Source of the DNA: Hominilimicola fabiformis
GTDB taxonomy: Bacteria > Bacillota > Clostridia > UBA1381
Direction of reading: 5' to 3'
Length of the DNA: 64,000 bases
Assembly (NCBI RefSeq): GCF_020687385.1
Contig: NZ_JAJEQM010000007.1
Span: 1 to 64,000, forward strand
Of this stretch, positions 8,885 to 16,556 are shown piece by piece (within the stretch, counting starts at the first letter, position 1; the number at the start of each line of letters is the position of its first letter). Under the pieces are notes generated by a model, which worked only from the letters and a program-made list of their open reading frames with translations, searched no databases and was not told where the DNA came from. Made by a program: the position numbers and the translations under genes.

Positions 8885-9979
8885 ATGAAAGCACAAAAAG
8901 ATGCAAAAACAGGGAAGTGGCTCATTCAGTTCCGATATACAAATTGGCAGGGTGAGCGAAAAAAAACAACTAAGCGAGGCTTTAACACAAAAAGAGACGC
9001 AGAAGAATGGGTTAGAAATTTCTTGATGTCACAGCAAGCAGATTTTAATATGAATTTTGAGGAGTTCGTTAAAATTTACAGAAATGATATCAATAACAGA
9101 AATCGAAGCTCAACTACGGAAACAAAGGACAATATTATTGACACAAAAATTTTGCCGTATTTTGCAAAGAAAAGCATGAACAGCATAACAGCGGCTGATA
9201 TTCGCAGTTGGCAAAATGAAGTAATTGCTCTTAGGAAAAAGGACGGAACGCCTTATGCTGAAACGTATCTTCATACGATTAACAATCAACTTAAAGCTAT
9301 TTTCAATTATGCGGTAACTTATTATGATTTGCAGAACAATCCGTGTAAGAAGGTTAGCAGCATGGGTAAAAAGCAGGCTTCTGAAATGAGGTTTTTAACG
9401 GTTGATGAATTTTCAAAATTTCTTGACGGTATTATGGATAAACAAAAATCATATGTTACCTTTATGACTTTGTTTTGGACAGGTATGCGATTAGGCGAAA
9501 TGCTTGCTCTGACACCGGCAGATATTGATTTTGAAGACAAGACAATAAGAATCAATAAGACTTATAACACCAAAGAAAAGAAAAACGGTCCTACAAAAAC
9601 ATATGCCAGCACAAGAACAATATCAGTTCCCGATTTTTTACTTGCTGATATTAAAGACTATATGAATTCTGTATACGGTCTGACTAAACATGACAGATTG
9701 TTCCAGGTTACAAAATATTATATGGAACATGAAAAAGAGCGAGCGTTGAAAAACAGTGGAATTGAGCATATTCGAATACACGATTTAAGGCATTCGCATT
9801 GCGCTTTGCTTTTTGAAATGGGCATAGCTCCGCTTGAGGTGAAAGAAAGGTTAGGACATAAAAATATTGAAACAACCTTAAATGTTTATGCTCATGTTTA
9901 TCCGGATAAGCAAAGAAAACTTTCAGACAAACTTGATAAGGTGTATAAGGAGGGGTTGCACAATGGCGACGAAGAATAA
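8885..9979 (+). CDS. int: Tyrosine site-specific integrase
   Basis: A 364-residue integrase that appears intact. The N-terminal 60 residues form the three-stranded arm-binding domain (AQKDAKTGKWLIQFRY). Residues 60-165 are the SAM-like core-binding domain. The catalytic domain has the Arg of TGMRLGE, the Lys region near the beta-turn, HDLRHSH, the LGH box and the nucleophile Tyr in TTLNVYAHVY. It would recombine the island with the guaA 3' end. RBS AAGGAGGTATGAAATT precedes the ATG. The end of the gene overlaps the next start, typical of a compact element operon. The close match of the guaA junctions supports this enzyme as the one responsible. Confidence 0.95.
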   Translation: MKAQKDAKTGKWLIQFRYTNWQGERKKTTKRGFNTKRDAEEWVRNFLMSQQADFNMNFEEFVKIYRNDINNRNRSSTTETKDNIIDTKILPYFAKKSMNSITAADIRSWQNEVIALRKKDGTPYAETYLHTINNQLKAIFNYAVTYYDLQNNPCKKVSSMGKKQASEMRFLTVDEFSKFLDGIMDKQKSYVTFMTLFWTGMRLGEMLALTPADIDFEDKTIRINKTYNTKEKKNGPTKTYASTRTISVPDFLLADIKDYMNSVYGLTKHDRLFQVTKYYMEHEKERALKNSGIEHIRIHDLRHSHCALLFEMGIAPLEVKERLGHKNIETTLNVYAHVYPDKQRKLSDKLDKVYKEGLHNGDEE

Positions 9980-10316
9980 AAACAGGGTTCGTAACAGGAT
10001 AATCAATTTCCGCGTAACACCGTCAGAGTATGAAGAAATACAGGCAAGAATTAAAGTTTGCGGTATGCCTAAGGGTGAATATTTTATACAATCCCTGCTG
10101 CATCAGAACATTTGTATTTCGGTCGGAAAATATCAAAGCGATAGGTTAAGCCTTGAATTTAAAAAGCTCAGAGAAGTGCTTGAAACGGTATCTGATATTG
10201 ATGAAATGGTTGATATAGCAAATGAATGTAAGGCTTTACTTAATCAGTTGATTATCATTACAAAGGATAATCAGAAACTATCACAAGATGATTTTATAAC
10301 AAAGAAAAAGCCCTAA
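9963..10316 (+). CDS. MobC-like relaxosome accessory protein
   Basis: A 117-residue basic protein. The N-terminal part (RNRIINFRVTPSEYEEIQARIKVCGM) is the ribbon-helix-helix strand and first helix of MobC-type mobilisation proteins, followed by GEYFIQSLLHQ and a coiled C-terminus. MobC proteins melt the oriT and recruit the relaxase. GGAGGGG at 9951-9957 fixes the ATG at 9963, inside the last codons of int. Its operon position between int and a RepA-like ATPase is standard for small mobilisable elements. Confidence 0.75.
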   Translation: MATKNKNRVRNRIINFRVTPSEYEEIQARIKVCGMPKGEYFIQSLLHQNICISVGKYQSDRLSLEFKKLREVLETVSDIDEMVDIANECKALLNQLIIITKDNQKLSQDDFITKKKP

Positions 10317-10340
10317 CGTATCTGCAAATACATTAAGGCA

Positions 10341-10388
10341 AGGAATGTGGTAAGTACCACTCCAACAATGGCATTTTACCACATTCCT
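10341..10388. repeat. Large hairpin with AGGAATGTGG arms (copy 1)
   Basis: AGGAATGTGGTAA (10341-10353) and its exact complement TTACCACATTCCT (10376-10388) around a 22-base loop, directly upstream of the ATPase gene. Two shorter palindromes with the same core occur at 11719 and 13151. Confidence 0.7.
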
Positions 10389-10421
10389 GTTAAAATTTCA
10401 AGAGGAACTGAGGTGAAAAAT

Positions 10422-11369
10422 TTGAGTAAGTTAAAATTAATTAATATGCAAGACATTGAAGTTGAAGATATTGAATGGCTGATTTATCCTTTCATACCTT
10501 ATGGAAAGATTACAATAATTCAAGGCGATCCCGGTGAGGGGAAAACAACACTTGTACTGCAAATTATAGCAAGACTGACGAAAGGTGAGGCTATTATAAA
10601 TGAAAAAGCGAAACAGCCTATAAACGTTATTTATCAGACAGCAGAAGACGGACTGGGCGATACCATAAAGCCTCGCCTGTTATCCGCAGACGCAGACTGT
10701 TCAAAAGTGCTTGTAATTGATGATAAAGATACACCGCTTACAATGCGCGATGTAAGGCTTGAACAGGCTATTGTTGAAACAAAAGCTAAGCTTGTAGTTT
10801 TAGATCCGATTCAAGGATTTTTAGGGGCTGATGTCGATATGCACAGAGCAAATAAAATCAGGCCGGTTATGAAGCACATAGCAGAACTTGCCGATAAGTA
10901 TAAATGTGCAATCATCTTAATAGGACACATGAACAAATGTAGCATGGGAAAATCAACATACAGAGGACTGGGATCGATTGATTTTCAGGCGGCAGCAAGA
11001 AGCGTTTTGATTGTAGGAAGAATTAAAGATGAACCGGAAATCAGAGTTGTATGTCAAACAAAAAGTTCACTTGCTCCAGAAGCGAAATCTATTGCTTTCA
11101 GATTAAGTAAAGAGAATGGATTTGAATGGATAGGTGAATATGATGTTACGGCTGATGACTTGTTATCAGGAACTGCTAAAGGAACAAAAAAGCAAGCTGC
11201 AATTGATTTTCTTGAGGAGTTTGTTTTAAATGGTGCGAAACCTCAAACTGAAATAATGAAGCTTGCAAAAGAAAAAGGCTTTTCGGAAAAGACAGTAAGA
11301 AACGCAAAAGATGAACTAAAAATAAAGTCAATGCGCAAAAACAACCAATGGTATTTGAGTTTAAATTAA
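10422..11369 (+). CDS. RepA-like AAA (RecA-fold) ATPase
   Basis: A 315-residue RecA-fold ATPase of the AAA_25/RepA type. Walker A is GDPGEGKTT, Walker B is KLVVLDPIQGF, and IILIGHMNK is the sensor strand. The C-terminal 80 residues are a winged helix (PQTEIMKLAKEKGFSEKTVRNAKDEL). RepA helicases of this type drive replication of plasmids and integrative elements, so the island may replicate transiently when excised. The frame is open from 10347, but that region is the hairpin; GAGGTGA at 10409 points to the TTG at 10422 as the start. It follows mobC. Confidence 0.8.
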   Translation: MSKLKLINMQDIEVEDIEWLIYPFIPYGKITIIQGDPGEGKTTLVLQIIARLTKGEAIINEKAKQPINVIYQTAEDGLGDTIKPRLLSADADCSKVLVIDDKDTPLTMRDVRLEQAIVETKAKLVVLDPIQGFLGADVDMHRANKIRPVMKHIAELADKYKCAIILIGHMNKCSMGKSTYRGLGSIDFQAAARSVLIVGRIKDEPEIRVVCQTKSSLAPEAKSIAFRLSKENGFEWIGEYDVTADDLLSGTAKGTKKQAAIDFLEEFVLNGAKPQTEIMKLAKEKGFSEKTVRNAKDELKIKSMRKNNQWYLSLN

Positions 11370-11373
11370 TTGC

Positions 11374-11417
11374 AAGATGGTAAGATGCCCTATTGTATAG
11401 AAAATGGCATCTTGCCA
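11374..11417. other. Intergenic hairpin before the 85-aa protein
   Basis: AAGATGCC pairs with GGCATCTT across a 16-base loop between the ATPase and the next gene. No T-run follows, so it is not a standard terminator. Confidence 0.4.
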
Positions 11418-11441
11418 CCTTAAAAGATAGGACGTGATAAG

Positions 11442-11699
11442 ATGAAACAGCTGCAAATAAGCGAAGCTTTGTTTGTGAAAATGATTAAATATTTTTACAG
11501 CGAAGAAATCGGATTTGACAATGAGGAAATATTCGATCTGGAGCGTGAAATCAAAAAAGAACTTCAGATGAAGTTAGATAGAATTACCATGCGGAGTTAT
11601 TACACAAAATACAAAACCGCAGAAACGGAGCAGGAGCGTGAGGAAGCACGCAAGAAATATCTCGATGAAAAAGGAGTGCCGAAAAGCTTCCGGTGGTGA
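11442..11699 (+). CDS. Small conserved mobile-element protein
   Basis: An 85-residue charged protein, mostly helical, ending in KKYLDEKGVPKSFRW. Proteins with this ending and the YTKYKTAETEQEREEARKKYLDEKG-type helix are found next to RepA-like and MobV genes in many clostridial mobilisable elements and are sometimes labelled complexin-like without functional evidence. Function unknown. RBS AGGACGTGATAAG precedes the ATG. Confidence 0.7.
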   Translation: MKQLQISEALFVKMIKYFYSEEIGFDNEEIFDLEREIKKELQMKLDRITMRSYYTKYKTAETEQEREEARKKYLDEKGVPKSFRW

Positions 11700-11718
11700 T
11701 TTTCCATAAGAGATATTT

Positions 11719-11741
11719 ACAGGAATGTGGCACATTCCTGT
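11719..11741. repeat. Perfect palindrome ACAGGAATGTG-N-CACATTCCTGT (copy 2)
   Basis: Eleven-base arms (11719-11729 and 11731-11741) around a single G. It lies between the small-protein gene and the putative oriT. Arms are identical to copy 3 at 13151-13173. Confidence 0.8.
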
Positions 11742-11885
11742 TTCGGTAATAAGGAATGAAATGACGATTTACCGATAGGCAAAACATGAAATTTCCGGGC
11801 AGGAATTTTATTGGTTTGCCATCTATGACGCGATAAGCGGAATACATATCGGCGCAAGCCGATAAGCCCTCTGCAAGAGCGCAAA

Positions 11886-11958
11886 CAGTCGCAGACTGCC
11901 GGCATTTTTGTTGGCTTGCTGACAAAAGTGCTTTTGCGTTACTCTTGACAAGAGTAAC
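11886..11958. other. Candidate oriT
   Basis: Three inverted repeats in succession just before the MobV gene: CAGTC/GACTG (11886-11898), CAAAAG-TG-CTTTTG (11923-11936) and GTTACTCTT-GAC-AAGAGTAAC (11938-11958). MobV relaxases nick in a hairpin upstream of their own gene, so the last repeat is the best candidate. The whole 290-base gap 11700-11992 has no other gene. Confidence 0.5.
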
Positions 11959-11992
11959 AGAACCGAAACAAGCCGAAAAGAGGTGAAATTTT

Positions 11993-12607
11993 ATGAAAAG
12001 AACGATCAGTGCAATGGTCGGAAAAGGCTCTATTACCCATAACAATAGAGATTTTATTGCAGAAAATGTTGATGGTGAAAGAACGAAAAATAACATCACA
12101 TACTGCAATGAAAAAATTCAAGACGTATATCATGAACTGTTTGATGAAGCTCTTCAAAAGTACAACGAAAAACAAACCCGAAGCGACAGAGTGATTGCCG
12201 ATTACTATGAAAAAATCAGAACAGGCAAACAGGAAAAACCGTTCCATGAGATCATACTTCAGATAGGTGATAAAGATACCATGGGCGCTGAAACCGAAAA
12301 CGGTGAACTGGCAAAAAAGATACTTGATAGGTATATGCACGATTTTGAAAAACGAAATCCGAATCTTCGGGTATTCTCTGCTCATCTTCACATGGATGAA
12401 GCAACGCCGCATCTGCATATTGATTTTATTCCGTTCACGACAAACAGCAAACGCGGACTTGAAACGAGAGTGTCTTTAAAGAAAGCGTTGGAAGCGCAAG
12501 GCTTCATCGGCGGCAGCCGTTCCGATACGGAATGGAATCAGTGGGTTGCTTCTGAAAAAGAAGTTTTATCACAAATTATGCTTGAGCATGGTATTGAATG
12601 GGATTAA
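11993..12607 (+). CDS. MobV-family relaxase, N-terminal part (interrupted)
   Basis: A 204-residue Pre/Mob-type relaxase domain. The metal-binding motif HLHMDEATPHLH (131-142) is the classic MobV motif III, and KRTISAMVGKGSITHNNR is the N-terminal motif. The frame stops at TAA (12605-12607) straight after GIEWD. In this family the sequence normally continues E-W-E-Q-K-G-T-H-E-K-H. Here the same frame resumes K-N-T-H-E-K-H, so the stop looks like a CAA to TAA nonsense change. The catalytic domain is complete but the C-terminal coiled coil is lost. Nicking may survive; DNA mobilisation probably not. RBS AAGAGGTGAAATTTT precedes the ATG. Confidence 0.85.
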   Translation: MKRTISAMVGKGSITHNNRDFIAENVDGERTKNNITYCNEKIQDVYHELFDEALQKYNEKQTRSDRVIADYYEKIRTGKQEKPFHEIILQIGDKDTMGAETENGELAKKILDRYMHDFEKRNPNLRVFSAHLHMDEATPHLHIDFIPFTTNSKRGLETRVSLKKALEAQGFIGGSRSDTEWNQWVASEKEVLSQIMLEHGIEWD

Positions 12608-13129
12608 AAAAACACACACGAAAAGCATAAAACTGTGAGTGAATTTAAAAAAGAAAAACTCGCCGAAGAAGTCGAGAAGTTGGAAAATAAAAAGGATGAG
12701 CTTAAGGATCAAATGAAAACTTACAAAAACGCTGAAGAATACGCACTGGTAACTGTCCGAAAGATAAAAGGCGATGAGGATTTTGTATTAAAAGATCCGT
12801 CACCTTTAATGTCTGCAAAAACATACAAAACCAAATATGTCGAGCCACTCATAAAAAAGCTTTTGGAGATTGTGAAAAACTTTGCACGAAGATGTTATCG
12901 GGCAGAAAGGGCTGAATCAAAATCGGCGGAAGTTATTGCGAACCTAACTAAAGAAAATGACAATTATAAATCAAGGCTGTGGCACTTGAATTTGGAAAAC
13001 AGCAAATTAAAAACACAGCTAAGAGATTACGATAAGATAAAATCATTTCTCGGTGTGGATAGGATTAAAGAGATTTTAAAGATTGCAGGAAAATCAAAAT
13101 CGCATAATCGTTCGGAATTTGTAAAATGA
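12608..13129 (+). pseudogene. MobV relaxase, C-terminal coiled-coil part (in-frame remnant)
   Basis: Continuation of the relaxase in the same reading frame after the stop at 12605. THEKH, just after the stop, is the family junction, followed by long coiled coil (SEFKKEKLAEEVEKLENKK) to the end. A GTG at 12635 could start a separate 164-residue protein, but no good ribosome site precedes it. The frame has stayed open for 174 codons, so the nonsense change is recent or the fragment is still translated. Confidence 0.75.
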
Positions 13130-13150
13130 AACTTTCCCTTAATTGCCTAT

Positions 13151-13173
13151 ACAGGAATGTGCCACATTCCTGT
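13151..13173. repeat. Perfect palindrome ACAGGAATGTG-N-CACATTCCTGT (copy 3)
   Basis: Arms 13151-13161 and 13163-13173 around a single C, between the relaxase remnant and tnpV. Same arms as copy 2. Confidence 0.8.
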
Positions 13174-13212
13174 TCAGGTAGTTAGGGGCAAAATGAAAAG
13201 GAGGATTTAACC

Positions 13213-13587
13213 ATGAAAGAAAAAATTATTGAAAACGGAATTGAGTATGTAAGACGCGGAGATTATTACTATCCAAATGTGGAAGTACCAAAGAAGCACC
13301 GCCAGCTCGGAGCGTACGGCAGGCTTCATAAAGAATTTATAAAAAATCACCGCAAAGGATTCTATTCATCTTTGATTCTGCAAGGAAAACTGGATGAATA
13401 TCTCTACGAACTTAATCGTGAAGCTTATAGGATGCTGAATGAACTGATAGATTACTTTGCAGAAAACGAAGGCGTAACAGAAGAACTGAAGAAAGAAAAC
13501 CAAATGGAGTGGGTAAGGAGAATGAATAATATTAAAGCACGAGCAGAAGAAATTGTTTTAGACGAGATCGTATATACTACACGGTAA
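13213..13587 (+). CDS. tnpV: TnpV-family transposon protein
   Basis: A 124-residue protein. LGAYGRLHKEFIKNHRKGFY, QGKLDEYLYELNREA, and the near-universal QMEWVRRMNNIKARAEEIV ending identify the TnpV family named from Tn4451-type mobilisable transposons of clostridia. A role as accessory recombination or mobilisation protein is suspected and not established. It is the last gene of the mobility operon; a strong terminator follows. RBS AAGGAGG precedes the ATG. Confidence 0.85.
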   Translation: MKEKIIENGIEYVRRGDYYYPNVEVPKKHRQLGAYGRLHKEFIKNHRKGFYSSLILQGKLDEYLYELNREAYRMLNELIDYFAENEGVTEELKKENQMEWVRRMNNIKARAEEIVLDEIVYTTR

Positions 13588-13601
13588 AAATAATGAACTT
13601 T

Positions 13602-13647
13602 GAAAACAGGCTTTTCTGATTTTAACAAAAGGGAAAAGTCTGTTTTC
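13602..13647 (+). terminator. Terminator of the mobility operon
   Basis: GAAAACAGGCTTTTC (13602-13616) pairs over 15 bases, with one G-T pair, to GAAAAGTCTGTTTTC (13633-13647). The T-run is weak. It separates mobility genes from the defence operon. Confidence 0.65.
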
Positions 13648-13708
13648 GTCATTTTATATCAATAAAGATAAAATCTTCATGAGAAAAGCAGAAAATTTTA
13701 AAATAGTA

Positions 13709-13737
13709 TTGCTTTTATTCCAGATTTAGAATATAAT
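13709..13737 (+). promoter_or_regulatory. Promoter of the six-gene defence operon
   Basis: TTGCTT (13709-13714), 17-base spacer, TATAAT (13732-13737), 32 bases before the first start codon. Confidence 0.7.
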
Positions 13738-13768
13738 ATTATTTATAATAGACAAGGAGTGTAAAATT

Positions 13769-14839
13769 ATGGAACTGATGTCTGCAAGAGAAGCGGCTGC
13801 TAAATGGGGTATATCACAAAGGCGGGTGGCGGTTCTTTGTTCTGAAAATAGAATTGCAAATGCTGAAATGATAGGTAATATGTGGTTAATTCCCATGAAT
13901 GCAAAAAAGCCTATTGATGCAAGAAGCACACGGTATAATAAGAATGACGAAAATTCCGTAAAACCTTTTTTGAAATGGGCCGGTGGAAAAGGACAGCTCA
14001 TAAAGGAAATTGAAAAATATTATCCTTTTGAAAATGTTAAAATCAACAAATATGCTGAACCTTTTGTTGGCGGTGGTGCAGTGCTTTTTGATATCCTCAG
14101 TAAGTTTGATTTAGATGAAATATACATCAGCGATATTAACGCAGAACTTATCAACACTTATATTATTGTAAGAGATTATATAGATAAGCTTATTCATCTG
14201 CTTATAAGCTATCAAGAAGACTATGTTCCTCTTGATACTGATAACAGGAAGAAATATTATATTGCAAAGAGAGAAAGATTTAATGATATTAAAGTGAATG
14301 GCAATGAAGCGGATAATATTGAAAAAGCAGCACTTATGATATTTCTTAACAAGACTTGTTTTAATGGTCTTTACAGAGTGAACAGAAAAGGACTTTTTAA
14401 TGTGCCTATGGGCGCATACAAAAATCCTCTTATTTGTGATGAAAAAAAACTTAGAGCAGTGTCGGAAAAATTGCAAAATGTTAAAATTGTTTGCGAAGAT
14501 TATAAAAAATCTGATGACTTCATAGATGAGAACACTTTTGTATACTTTGATCCTCCATACAGACCGCTTACAGAAACATCAAATTTCACGGCATATACCG
14601 AGAATTTATTTGATGATGAAAAACAAATAGAACTTGCGAATTTTGTTGAAAGAATAAGTAACAAAGGTGCAATGGTTGTTGTCAGCAACTCAGATCCTAA
14701 AAATACAAACAAGGAAGACGAGTTCTTTGACAAAATTTATGCTATTCATAAAATAAAAAGAGTTGAAGCTACTCGTATGATAAATTGTAACAGCGATGCA
14801 AGAGGTAGGATAAAAGAGCTTCTAATATCGAATTTTTAA
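13769..14839 (+). CDS. HTH-fused DNA adenine methyltransferase (Dam/DpnM type)
   Basis: A 356-residue class D12 adenine-N6 methyltransferase. Residues 66-356 are the Dam/M.DpnIIA fold: FLKWAGGKGQL (67-77) is the AdoMet motif and DPPY (261-264) the catalytic motif. With a DpnII-like nuclease two genes downstream, the expected target is GATC. Residues 1-50 (SAREAAAKWGISQRRVAVLCSENRI) form a MerR/excisionase-like helix-turn-helix not found in plain Dam proteins; it could autoregulate the operon, as control proteins do in other restriction-modification systems. RBS AAGGAGTGTAAAATT precedes the ATG. First gene of the operon. Confidence 0.9.
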   Translation: MELMSAREAAAKWGISQRRVAVLCSENRIANAEMIGNMWLIPMNAKKPIDARSTRYNKNDENSVKPFLKWAGGKGQLIKEIEKYYPFENVKINKYAEPFVGGGAVLFDILSKFDLDEIYISDINAELINTYIIVRDYIDKLIHLLISYQEDYVPLDTDNRKKYYIAKRERFNDIKVNGNEADNIEKAALMIFLNKTCFNGLYRVNRKGLFNVPMGAYKNPLICDEKKLRAVSEKLQNVKIVCEDYKKSDDFIDENTFVYFDPPYRPLTETSNFTAYTENLFDDEKQIELANFVERISNKGAMVVVSNSDPKNTNKEDEFFDKIYAIHKIKRVEATRMINCNSDARGRIKELLISNF

Positions 14840-14849
14840 GGAGAATGAT

Positions 14850-15671
14850 ATGCGAAAAAATACAGAAATATCTTCTGAACAGTTCAAAGAGATAATTAAT
14901 AATTTTTATAACTATTTTGAAAATGGATATGTATTCGAAGATTTCTTAAAATCCTATCTTGAAAAAATAGGATTGGATGAAGTTTATGTCACAAAGCGTT
15001 CAGATGATGGAGGAATAGATTTAACGGCGATACGTAAAGGTATTGGCGAATTTAATCAAGCCGATTCGGATAAATATTATATACAAGCTAAACGGTACAA
15101 ACCAACAGCAAACATATCTCCGGAGAAAATAAGAGCCTTGAGAGGTTCATTTTCAAATGGTAAAGGAATATTTATTACGACTGCCAAGGTTTCTGATAAA
15201 GCTAAAATAGAAGCAAATGAACTAGATCCTCAAAGGCCTATACTTGTAGTTGATGGGAAAGATTTAATTATTAGCTGTATTGAAAATGAAATTGGTTTTG
15301 TATTTAATCCTCAATTCAGCAAATCTGCTATGGATGAATTTTTAAATAAAAATAGAGTTGGTATTGAAAATGAGCAATCACCCAATCAAATACAAATAGA
15401 AAAGCAAATTTCAAACAATGATATACGTGCGCGCATACTTCCTATACCAAGAGCTATTTTGGAACAACTAGACGGCGATATTTATGAGTATGATGTATGT
15501 TTTAATAACAGCTATACAAATAAATTAAAAATTGATAAAGGAAGAAGATATTTTGCGAGAGTTACAGAAGCGTATAAAAGATTTGGTTTAATTGCTGATG
15601 ATGGTTCTTTTAAACCTACGAATGCTGTTTGGACATATTCTGATGGGAATATAAAAATTAAAATAAATTGA
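14850..15671 (+). CDS. Mrr-like PD-(D/E)XK restriction nuclease
   Basis: A 273-residue protein. The N-terminal half is a Mrr-type restriction fold: FEDFLKSYLEKIGLDEVYVTKR leads into GGIDLTA, followed by YYIQAKRYK (the Q-x-K form of the catalytic core) and FITTAKVSDKAK. The C-terminal 85 residues are a separate domain (LPIPRAILEQLDGDIYEYDV) with no family that I can name, possibly the target-recognition module. Mrr proteins cut methylated or otherwise modified DNA, which would be suicidal next to a methylase unless its specificity is different or controlled. It begins 10 bases after the Dam stop. Confidence 0.75.
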   Translation: MRKNTEISSEQFKEIINNFYNYFENGYVFEDFLKSYLEKIGLDEVYVTKRSDDGGIDLTAIRKGIGEFNQADSDKYYIQAKRYKPTANISPEKIRALRGSFSNGKGIFITTAKVSDKAKIEANELDPQRPILVVDGKDLIISCIENEIGFVFNPQFSKSAMDEFLNKNRVGIENEQSPNQIQIEKQISNNDIRARILPIPRAILEQLDGDIYEYDVCFNNSYTNKLKIDKGRRYFARVTEAYKRFGLIADDGSFKPTNAVWTYSDGNIKIKIN

Positions 15672-15684
15672 AGAGGTACATATC

Positions 15685-16542
15685 ATGAGAGATTTTAATG
15701 CATGGTTGTCAACTTTTAGAGCAAGTATTGCTGATTATGGATATTATGTTGATTTTCCGAAAATCTATAAAAATGTAGAAAAAATCAAAGTTGAATTAAA
15801 TATATTAAATTCACTTATTGGTTCAAAAAACATAGAAGAGGAATTTATACAGTTAGTCGGAAAATATCCGGAAACATTAAAGTGCATTCCTTTATTGCTT
15901 GCAGTAAGAACGAATGAGATTTATGCCATTGACGGGGATGGTGAATTTACTTATTCCTTTAAAGAGGCAAATCAAACGATAGAGCAATATTGCGTATTTA
16001 TGAGAAAAACAGGGCTGTTTGAATTACTTGAAAAACACATAATAAATAATTTATATGATTATGCAACTGGTGTGGAAACGGGGTTGGATTCAAATGGCCG
16101 CAAAAATCGTGGCGGACATCTAATGGAAAATGTGGTTGAAGATTACATAAAAAAAGCTGGATTTATAAAAGATGAAAATTATTTTAAAGAGATGTATATT
16201 CATCAGATAACAGAAAAATGGGACATTGATTTATCCGCAATTTCCAATACCGGAAAAACAGAAAAAAGATTTGATTATGTTATAAAGACGGATAATCAAA
16301 TTTATGTTATAGAAACAAATTGTTATACAAGCGGTGGTTCCAAGCTCAATGAAACTGCAAGAAGTTATAAACAGATATCTCAGGAAGTCGATACTATTGA
16401 TGGTGTGACTTTTGTATGGTTTACGGATGGGGCCGGATGGACAAGCGCAAGACATAATCTTGAAGAAACATTTGACATCATGCCACACATATATAATATT
16501 AACGATTTGGAAAATGGAATAATTAAAGAGGTTTTTAAATAA
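15685..16542 (+). CDS. DpnII/MboI-type restriction endonuclease
   Basis: A 285-residue type II nuclease. TGLDSNGRKNRGGHLMENVV is the strongly conserved DpnII/MboI block. The PD-(D/E)XK-like core follows: FDYVIKTDNQIYVIETNCY, then GGSKLNETARSYKQI. DpnII enzymes cut unmethylated GATC, so with the Dam-type protein at the start of the operon this makes a complete GATC system. Here the two genes are split by a Mrr-like gene, which is unusual. RBS AAGAGGTACATATC precedes the ATG. It starts 13 bases after the Mrr gene. Confidence 0.9.
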   Translation: MRDFNAWLSTFRASIADYGYYVDFPKIYKNVEKIKVELNILNSLIGSKNIEEEFIQLVGKYPETLKCIPLLLAVRTNEIYAIDGDGEFTYSFKEANQTIEQYCVFMRKTGLFELLEKHIINNLYDYATGVETGLDSNGRKNRGGHLMENVVEDYIKKAGFIKDENYFKEMYIHQITEKWDIDLSAISNTGKTEKRFDYVIKTDNQIYVIETNCYTSGGSKLNETARSYKQISQEVDTIDGVTFVWFTDGAGWTSARHNLEETFDIMPHIYNINDLENGIIKEVFK

Positions 16543-16556
16543 GGGGGATATTAAAA

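Noticed and set aside
12605-12607. Possible stop-codon reassignment (TAA read as sense) in the relaxase
   Set aside because: Many other genes in the window end at TAA in the expected place, so the code is standard; a nonsense mutation is simpler.
13751-14839. Type III or type I restriction system
   Set aside because: There is no helicase-type restriction subunit and no HsdS-like gene; the methylases are stand-alone types.
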